9,387 nucleotides of DNA, from positions 1 to 9,387 of the forward strand of contig SYKJ01000168.1 in the NCBI GenBank assembly GCA_005798205.1. The letters are read 5' to 3'. The notes beneath the pieces were generated by a model that saw only the letters and a program-made list of their open reading frames with translations, was not told where the DNA came from and ran no database searches. Below, in pieces: positions 1 to 5,466 of this stretch; position 1 is the stretch's first letter; each line of letters opens with the position of its first letter. The DNA comes from Bacteroidota bacterium. GTDB lineage: Bacteria; Bacteroidota; Bacteroidia; Flavobacteriales; Crocinitomicaceae. Made by a program: the position numbers and the translations under genes.

Positions 1-189
1 AAAATGACACCAGAAGAAGGCTTGAATGCCTTGACAATAAATGCGGCTTTCGCAATGGGATTAGAGAACAGTCACGGAAAAATTTGCCTTGGTAGTAGTT
101 CCCCAATAATTCTGACAAAACCAATTCCCTCACTTTCTTATCTACCTTATGCCTTTGGTGAAATGAACGTGGCGCAGACTTTTATATGA
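1..189 (+). CDS. hutI: Imidazolonepropionase, C-terminal fragment (5' end outside window)
   Basis: Only the last 62 codons are present. The reading frame is open from base 1 and the beginning lies upstream of the window. HutI is a cytosolic metal-dependent amidohydrolase that hydrolyses 4-imidazolone-5-propanoate to N-formimino-L-glutamate, the third step of histidine degradation. What is visible is the conserved helix with TPEEGLNA, the AMGLE segment, the HGKICLG turn that in other amidohydrolases reads G-x-I-x-x-G, and the tail TKPIPSLSYLPYAFGE, which matches the Bacteroidota version of the enzyme. The catalytic metal ligands lie upstream and cannot be checked. The protein ends at AQTFI, a few residues sooner than many homologues, which usually continue with a short strand. 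No other hut gene is visible in the window. The family call is confident; activity cannot be judged from this fragment. Confidence 0.88.
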   Translation, partial: KMTPEEGLNALTINAAFAMGLENSHGKICLGSSSPIILTKPIPSLSYLPYAFGEMNVAQTFI

Positions 190-198
190 TTATTTTAG

Positions 199-206
199 TA
201 CCTTTG
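199..206 (+). promoter_or_regulatory. Bacteroidota -7 box (TACCTTTG) for the TraB/GumN gene
   Basis: TACCTTTG matches the Bacteroidota sigma-ABfr -7 consensus TAnnTTTG exactly. It lies 9 bp after the hutI stop, with 7 bp between the box and the ATG at 214. No good -33 TTG was found at the usual spacing of about 19 bp. If it is used, transcription would start at or within a few bases of the start codon. Confidence 0.5.
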
Positions 207-213
207 ATTGTAC

Positions 214-1434
214 ATGAAATACTTTCTTTTTATTCTCTTTTTTTATCAAATTTCAAACACAACAGCACAATTTGTTAATGCAGAAAAACAATTGCTTTGG
301 GAAATCAGTGGGAACAAGCAAAAAGAAAAATCATATTTATTTGGCACCTTACACTCAAATGATAAAAGGGTTTTTGACCTAGCTGATTCAGTTTATTTTG
401 CACTTGATAAATCAAATTTAATTATTCTTGAAGCTGACGTATTTGAATTATTCAAAGAAGTAGATTCTCGAAATGATTTGCCAAATACTCTTTTTGACAA
501 AGATGGGAGAGCATATACAGCAACTGAAACAGCAACGAAAACATCCTATGGTGACGAAAACGGAATGCCTCAATTTATTGATGCCTATTTTGAAGCGTAT
601 TGTTTGAATGCCGGCAAAAAATTTCTAGCGCTAGAAAAGGTGACTGATCAACTTCAATTAGGTTCGGAGCTTGTTTTTTCAAAGCGGCCTTTAATCAATA
701 CTACCTTAAATAATTTTTCTAATGAGAAATTAATAGAGCTTTACCTAAAAGGAGATATCTCAGCCATTGAACGATTTATTCACACAAATTTAGCAGGAGA
801 TCCCGAACAATTTGATGCCTTAATAACTTCAAGAAATAAAGAAATGGTTCATAAATTAGATTCTATTTTGAAGATGCAAAGTTCTTTTTTCTGTGCCATA
901 GGTGCAGGTCATTTTGCAGGTTCAGATGGCATAGTAAATCTTCTTCGAAAAAAAGGCTACCGCCTAAGACCTGTTTTGTGGTCAATAAGTGAGCGTAAGA
1001 CAACGGCCAAGAAAACAGTTCAAACATTTCGTAATTACATATACCAAGATTCAGTGAGTGGGCTTATTGCAAATTTTGCTGGCAAACCCTTTGAAGAAAA
1101 AAATAAAGATGGAAGCATTCAGTTAATATACAGAGAATATGGCCAAGGAAATACCTACTCTATTGACTTGTTACCAAATGACTCTACTTTATCTTTCGAA
1201 CAAATAGCATCTATATACATAGCAAGTCCACAAAATATGGAAACTAATAAAATTATATTAGACGATGGAACAATTATTTACGAAGGGCTTTCGGATACCT
1301 ACCCCGAAGGATTAAATTGGGTGCGTATATTGTTCAGTGAAAAGTATTTTGCTGTAATTAAAACTTACGGAGGTAATAAATTTCTACATTCAAACCGCCC
1401 TAAGAAATTTTTTGATAATGTTTGGTTTGAATAA
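214..1434 (+). CDS. Secreted TraB/GumN-family protein with extra C-terminal domain
   Basis: A 406-residue protein. I chose the ATG at 214 over an in-frame TTG two codons upstream because it begins a clean signal peptide (MKYFLFILFFYQISNTTA, probable cleavage before QF). Export to the periplasm or cell surface is therefore expected. The TraB/GumN family includes the metazoan Tiki metalloproteases and bacterial proteins of largely unsettled function. Its hallmarks are present: a first GxxH motif (GTLH, residues 44-47), an acidic strand with LEAD around 72-75, an SRNKEM segment with the conserved R-N pair near 207-208, and a second GxxH (GAGH, 230-233). Family members are commonly around 280-300 residues. 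Here about 150 further residues follow, ending in an NKFLHSNRPKKFF-type segment like those closing other secreted Bacteroidota proteins. The AddB-like gene follows after 39 bp on the same strand, with no evident terminator between them. Peptidase activity is plausible from the two histidine motifs but not shown. Confidence 0.85.
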   Translation: MKYFLFILFFYQISNTTAQFVNAEKQLLWEISGNKQKEKSYLFGTLHSNDKRVFDLADSVYFALDKSNLIILEADVFELFKEVDSRNDLPNTLFDKDGRAYTATETATKTSYGDENGMPQFIDAYFEAYCLNAGKKFLALEKVTDQLQLGSELVFSKRPLINTTLNNFSNEKLIELYLKGDISAIERFIHTNLAGDPEQFDALITSRNKEMVHKLDSILKMQSSFFCAIGAGHFAGSDGIVNLLRKKGYRLRPVLWSISERKTTAKKTVQTFRNYIYQDSVSGLIANFAGKPFEEKNKDGSIQLIYREYGQGNTYSIDLLPNDSTLSFEQIASIYIASPQNMETNKIILDDGTIIYEGLSDTYPEGLNWVRILFSEKYFAVIKTYGGNKFLHSNRPKKFFDNVWFE

Positions 1435-1473
1435 ATTATTGAAGAATTGCTTAAGTTTTAGGATAAGATTAGT

Positions 1474-4278
1474 ATGAAATTTATAGATCAAATAGCTAAT
1501 TACATAAAAGAAAATGATTTCGAGTTACGAAATCTTACGGTGGTTTTGCCTTCGGAGAGAGCTACAAAATACTTAGCACAAGCGCTCTATACTTGCTTTG
1601 GAAATCCGATTTTTTCTCCTAACATAATTACAATTGATCGTTGGGTAAAAACACATTCCTTGCCTATTGTTAATCGCACCCGACTACTGCTCAATTTATT
1701 TGAAATGTACCTCGAAACAGAAGAAGGAGCAAATGATAGTTTCGAAGAGTTTTTAACTTGGGGTCCAATTATCCTCAATGATTTTGATGAGATTGATCGT
1801 TACATGCTAGATCATGAGCAAGTTTTTAAGAATTTGAGAGATATAAAGGAACTTGAAAGTTGGAGAATTGACGAAGAACAGTATTCTCAATCGCAACTAA
1901 AATTTATGGAATTTTGGGATCGGTTACCAAATTATTACAATCGACTTCATAAAAAACTTAGTGAAAAGCAACAAATTAGTATCGGATTAGCCTACCGAAA
2001 ATTAGCAGAAAATACAAATGCCGTATTAAACGGAAATGAAAAACAACATTTTATATTTGCAGGATTTAATGCGCTTTCAAAAGCAGAGTTAACAATTATA
2101 AAAAATCTTACGAAACAAAAAAAAGCGTCTTTTCTAATCGATGCAGATCTTTACTATCTCGATAATCCAATTCATGAATCTGGGCATTTTATCAGAGAAA
2201 ATTTAAAATCCTTAGAAATTAATAAAGCTCATTTCATCCAAAACAATTTGTTATCAAAAACCCTTGAAATTAATTTAATTGAATGCGCACAACACACCGG
2301 ACAAGTTAAAGTTGCTGCGACAGAACTTTCAAAATTAAGTCCTGCTGATTTAGAAAGCACGCTCGTTTTATTGGCTGACGAAACCTTAATTAGCTCCATG
2401 GTAAAAAATATTCCACTCTCCGTTGGAAAAGCAAATATTACGCTCGGGCTTCCCTTGAATCAAACACCCATTAAAACCTTAGTGGATTTAATTTTTGATA
2501 TTCAAGAAAATAAAGTTCGCTTTAAATCGAATGCTATTTATTACAAAGATTTACAACGTATCATAAATCTTCCATTTACAATTGCCGCAATAGATGCTCA
2601 AGAGAAGCAAAAATTAGTTTTTCTAGAGCTTGAAACGATTAGACAAAATAAAATTTTTCAAAATTTTAAAACTCTAGATATTGGTAAACAAAGTGCTAGA
2701 ATAATTCAGCTCCTTACTATGAACTGGCAAAATGACTGGCAAAATGCAATGACGCACATTCGTTCACTCAACAATGTTTTTCTTGAAATACTCGGAGCGG
2801 ACAATGAATTTGAGCGAAATATAATTCAAGTATTCGATGAGTCTCTTCTTGAATTTGAACAAATAATTACAGGAGGAATTCCAAAAATTGCTTTGCGTAG
2901 TTTTAAATTACTTTTTTTTCAGCATTGGAGTGGAAAAAACATTGCCTATCACGGCAATCCGACTCAAGGGCTTCAAGTAATGGGGCTTTTAGAGAGTAGA
3001 TTATTAGATTTTGAAAACCTCATCATAATTGGCTTAAACGAAGGTAAATTACCAAATACAAATCCAATTTCTAGTATTATTCCAATGGATTTGCGGTATG
3101 CACTTGGTCTACCTTCTCATCGCGATAAACAAGGATTGTTTGCCCATCACTTTTACCGTCTTTTGCACCATTGCAAAACATTTACTGCAACCTACACAAC
3201 AGCTGTGGAGCAAATAAGCAGTAATGAAGCGAGCAGATATTTATTGCAAGTCCAACTTGAATTATCAAACTATAACAAAAAAGTTAAAATCAATAAACAT
3301 TTCTATTCTGTTCCTTTTCCTGAAATACAGACTCTTCCCGCAACTATTGTAACGAAACAAGACAAAATTATCGAACGATTGGATATCTTTTTTGAAAGAA
3401 CTATTTCAGCATCTGCGATTAACAAATACCTTACATGCCCGCTTGATTTTTATTACCGCTACATCGTAGAATTTGGAGAAGAGAAAAATGTTGAAGAAGC
3501 TCTTGAAGCAAGTACTTTTGGGTCCTTAATTCATAAAACACTAGAGCTTTTGTTTCAACCTTTTGCACAAAGAGACAGCAAAGGAGAAGCAGTATTACCG
3601 GCTCCAAAAAATTTAACTGCAAAAGATATTGTTATAATGATGCAAGCGTATAAATCTATTTTGCACGAACAATTTTTAAATTATTATAATGGTGACGAAC
3701 AACTTTTTTTAAAAGGGAAGAACTTATTGAGCTACGAAATGGCATTGCAAATAACATACAATGTTCTGTTGAAAGAGAAAAATTTTATTGAAAGCACAGA
3801 TGAACTTGTTTTTATTGAGCAAGTGGAAGCGGAAATGGCAACCTCTATAACAATCAATCTTAATGGGGAAGAAAAAAAAATAAACTTTAAGGGTTACATC
3901 GATAGAATTGATCGCGTGGGCGACAAATACAGGGTGATTGACTATAAAAGTGGAAGTGTAGATAAAACCCATGTGCTTTTTTCATTAAAAGAGAATGACT
4001 TAAATCATTCTTTTGCTTCGTGTAAACATGCATTACAATTGACTCTTTATTGTTTATTTTTTAAGGAAAAATACAATTGCTTACCCGATGTCGCGGGGAT
4101 TAATTCATTAGTTAAATCAGAATATCTTTTTGAATTGACCTACAGTAAAGGTTCCGGAATAAAAGGAATTACAGAATTATTTGGTGAACTTGTAGAGGAA
4201 TTTGTTAACGAACTTTATAATTTAGATTTTCCATTTATACACAAAGAGGACTCAAAATATTGTTCCTATTGTAATTAA
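1474..4278 (+). CDS. AddB-like PD-(D/E)XK nuclease / inactivated helicase
   Basis: A 934-residue cytosolic protein resembling the AddB subunit of AddAB-type double-strand-break resection nucleases. The N-terminus (VVLPSERATKYLAQAL, about 23-38) is helicase-like but has no Walker A GKS/GKT, as expected for a subunit that has lost ATPase activity. A helicase-like motif, LLESRLLDFENLIIIGLNEGKLP, spans about 505-527. The RecB-type nuclease domain follows: C655 in KYLTCPLDFYYRY, the GSLIHKTLE motif with H687 and E691, and the catalytic core with D810 (GYIDRID), D823 and K825 (VIDYKSG). The protein ends KYCSYCN, giving C930 and C933. AddB enzymes normally use four cysteines for an Fe-S cluster, and the last is absent because the stop codon comes immediately. 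No addA/uvrD-type partner is in the window. A weak AGGA lies 10 nt before the ATG. The family call is strong; an intact Fe-S cluster is doubtful. Confidence 0.88.
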   Translation: MKFIDQIANYIKENDFELRNLTVVLPSERATKYLAQALYTCFGNPIFSPNIITIDRWVKTHSLPIVNRTRLLLNLFEMYLETEEGANDSFEEFLTWGPIILNDFDEIDRYMLDHEQVFKNLRDIKELESWRIDEEQYSQSQLKFMEFWDRLPNYYNRLHKKLSEKQQISIGLAYRKLAENTNAVLNGNEKQHFIFAGFNALSKAELTIIKNLTKQKKASFLIDADLYYLDNPIHESGHFIRENLKSLEINKAHFIQNNLLSKTLEINLIECAQHTGQVKVAATELSKLSPADLESTLVLLADETLISSMVKNIPLSVGKANITLGLPLNQTPIKTLVDLIFDIQENKVRFKSNAIYYKDLQRIINLPFTIAAIDAQEKQKLVFLELETIRQNKIFQNFKTLDIGKQSARIIQLLTMNWQNDWQNAMTHIRSLNNVFLEILGADNEFERNIIQVFDESLLEFEQIITGGIPKIALRSFKLLFFQHWSGKNIAYHGNPTQGLQVMGLLESRLLDFENLIIIGLNEGKLPNTNPISSIIPMDLRYALGLPSHRDKQGLFAHHFYRLLHHCKTFTATYTTAVEQISSNEASRYLLQVQLELSNYNKKVKINKHFYSVPFPEIQTLPATIVTKQDKIIERLDIFFERTISASAINKYLTCPLDFYYRYIVEFGEEKNVEEALEASTFGSLIHKTLELLFQPFAQRDSKGEAVLPAPKNLTAKDIVIMMQAYKSILHEQFLNYYNGDEQLFLKGKNLLSYEMALQITYNVLLKEKNFIESTDELVFIEQVEAEMATSITINLNGEEKKINFKGYIDRIDRVGDKYRVIDYKSGSVDKTHVLFSLKENDLNHSFASCKHALQLTLYCLFFKEKYNCLPDVAGINSLVKSEYLFELTYSKGSGIKGITELFGELVEEFVNELYNLDFPFIHKEDSKYCSYCN
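2723..2746 (+). repeat. Perfect 12-bp tandem duplication inside the AddB-like gene
   Basis: ACTGGCAAAATG occurs twice head to tail (2723-2734 and 2735-2746). It is in frame and gives the peptide repeat NWQN-DWQN at residues 417-424. It lies between recognisable domains, so a four-residue insertion is probably tolerated. Confidence 0.85.
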
Positions 4279-4311
4279 ATGGTGTATTCAAATTATTGCT
4301 ACATATTTAAA

Positions 4312-4671
4312 TCAATACAACTCTAATTTTAGAGCAGTTCGGTAGTCTTTAATTTCTTCACGATTGATCTTATGCTCTGCATTTTTGAGTAAGTTCAATA
4401 AGTATAATAAATTTTCCTTATCTTCAATTTCGATTGGATATTCGTTTCCTTCTTCATCCTCATCGTATTGCGCTTGAACATCAAAAACATTGTTTTCTGT
4501 AATAAATTCATGTGTTAAACGAAGAACTTTTACAACCAAGGGGTCCTGTTCTTTTAATGCTAATTCGCGCAACTCTTTTATATTATCAACTAATTTTGTA
4601 GCTTTTACACCACTTTTTTCAACACTTGCAATTATTAGATCTAATTTTTCGTTAGCAGAAATAGTCTTCAT
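4312..4671 (-). CDS. Small acidic protein of unknown function
   Basis: A 119-residue protein that I do not recognise. It has no signal peptide or membrane segment and is probably cytosolic. The composition suggests mostly helices: residues 1-60 are amphipathic and rich in K, E, L and I. A strongly acidic linker follows (YDEDEEGNEYPIEIEDKEN, about 69-87), then a further helical stretch (LLYLLNLLKNAEHKINREEI) and the end ALKLELY. It looks like a real gene rather than a shadow because it has a good promoter upstream (-7 box with TTG 19 bp further up), an ATG start and a protein-like composition, and it occupies a slot where no other gene fits. It converges on the AddB-like gene, with 33 bp between the stops, and diverges from the LysE-family gene. 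The acidic stretch could bind a basic partner or cations, but this is speculation. Confidence 0.75.
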   Translation of the reverse strand: MKTISANEKLDLIIASVEKSGVKATKLVDNIKELRELALKEQDPLVVKVLRLTHEFITENNVFDVQAQYDEDEEGNEYPIEIEDKENLLYLLNLLKNAEHKINREEIKDYRTALKLELY

Positions 4672-4691
4672 AAGAATTTAAATTTAGAATA

Positions 4692-4721
4692 CAAATTTAA
4701 TGCGTTTACTTGGATTTGCAA
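4692..4721 (-). promoter_or_regulatory. Promoter of the small acidic protein gene (-33 TTG and -7 TAAATTTG)
   Basis: On the minus strand, TAAATTTG (4699-4692) matches the -7 consensus TAnnTTTG. A TTG (4721-4719) lies 19 bp upstream of it, the expected -33 spacing in Bacteroidota. The box ends 20 bp before the ATG at 4671. This is the most complete promoter in the window. Confidence 0.65.
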
Positions 4722-4766
4722 CATTTGAGTACCGAACAATTAAGATTTATATTAAAAAAGAAAACT

Positions 4767-4774
4767 TAAATTTG
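4767..4774 (+). promoter_or_regulatory. -7 box (TAAATTTG) for the LysE-family gene
   Basis: TAAATTTG fits the Bacteroidota -7 consensus and lies only 4 bp before the ATG at 4779. Only a poor -33 candidate (TTT at 4746-4748) is present. Use of this box implies a leaderless mRNA. It is the divergent partner of the minus-strand promoter 45 bp further left. Confidence 0.5.
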
Positions 4775-4778
4775 TAAC

Positions 4779-5444
4779 ATGCATTTTTTCCTTGAAGCAT
4801 TTGGGATAGGATTTTTACTAAGTGTAATGGTCGGTCCCGTATTTTTTGTCTTGTTACAAACAAGTATTACAAAAGGCATTCGTGCAGCACTGGCTCTAGA
4901 TTTGGGTGTTTTAATCAGCGACATTTTATATATACTTTTTGCATTGATTTTTGTGGATCAAATAGCTGAAATGAGCACAGGTAAAAATAAACTTATCTTT
5001 GGCTTTATAGGAGGTTCAATTTTTGTAGTATATGGTATTTATTATTTTTTTAAAAAATCGGTCTTATCTGATTTATCCTCTGAGGCAGATAAAACAAATG
5101 TGGACGAAACAGAAGCAACAAAAGATTATTTTTTACTAGCACTCAAAGGTTTTATCTTAAATATTGCAAATCCAGCAGTAATTTTTTATTGGTTGAGTAT
5201 TTTATCTTTAGCAGCTCAATCTCCTCCAAAATATTTTGAAAATGAAACAAATGCAATTTTAATTTTTATATCTATTCTATTGCTAACCTATTTTGGTTTT
5301 GATGTTTTGAAAATTATCGCTGCCAAAAAACTCAGACCACTAGTAAATCAAAACTTATTAAATGCCTTGAATCGATTTATTGGACTAATTTTTTTTATTA
5401 CTGGATGTATTTTGATCATCAGAAATTTTGTAAAAGTTTTCTAG
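4779..5444 (+). CDS. LysE/RhtB-family amino-acid exporter
   Basis: A 221-residue inner-membrane protein with about six hydrophobic segments (roughly residues 4-28, 37-59, 72-91, 116-146, 158-183 and 195-217), the usual size and topology for LysE/RhtB exporters. These proteins use ion gradients to expel amino acids or related small molecules; the substrate cannot be read from the sequence. Family features visible are the glycine-rich first helix ending in VGP (18-20), followed by the TSITKGIRAAL loop, and the LNIANPAVIFYW motif around 128-138 in the fourth segment. A charged cytoplasmic-type loop (SSEADKTNVDETEATKD, about 100-116) separates segments three and four. The start is fixed because later methionines fall inside the first helix. 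The repeat-protein gene begins 22 bp after the stop, so the two may be co-transcribed. Confidence 0.88.
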   Translation: MHFFLEAFGIGFLLSVMVGPVFFVLLQTSITKGIRAALALDLGVLISDILYILFALIFVDQIAEMSTGKNKLIFGFIGGSIFVVYGIYYFFKKSVLSDLSSEADKTNVDETEATKDYFLLALKGFILNIANPAVIFYWLSILSLAAQSPPKYFENETNAILIFISILLLTYFGFDVLKIIAAKKLRPLVNQNLLNALNRFIGLIFFITGCILIIRNFVKVF

Positions 5445-5466
5445 CTTCGTAAATTATAGTTGAGCT

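Noticed and set aside
208..213. TTG start two codons upstream for the TraB/GumN gene
   Set aside because: The ATG at 214 gives a normal signal peptide, and the TTG sits just 1 bp after the -7 box, upstream of any likely transcript start.
1587..1778. Minus-strand open frame of 63 codons inside the AddB-like gene
   Set aside because: It is fully antisense to a well-supported coding region, its composition is not protein-like, and it has no promoter box. The same applies to minus-strand frames at 3431-3622 and 3724-3972, and to plus-strand frames opposite genes at 4490-4681 and 7658-7861.
4276..4311. Frameshift or read-through restoring the C-terminal tail of the AddB-like protein
   Set aside because: None of the three frames after 4275 gives a C-x2-C-x5-C pattern or a plausible tail, so no pseudogene or frameshift call is justified.
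4321..4334. Inverted repeat CTCTAA-TT-TTAGAG as a terminator for the AddB-like gene
   Set aside because: It is short, lies inside the 3' end of the convergent coding gene, and has no T-tract on the + strand.
5064..5092. TTATCTG/CAGATAA inverted repeat with an inner CCTC/GAGG inside the LysE-family gene
   Set aside because: The arms are short with a 15-nt interval, it lies in a charged loop of the protein, and no regulatory context is visible.
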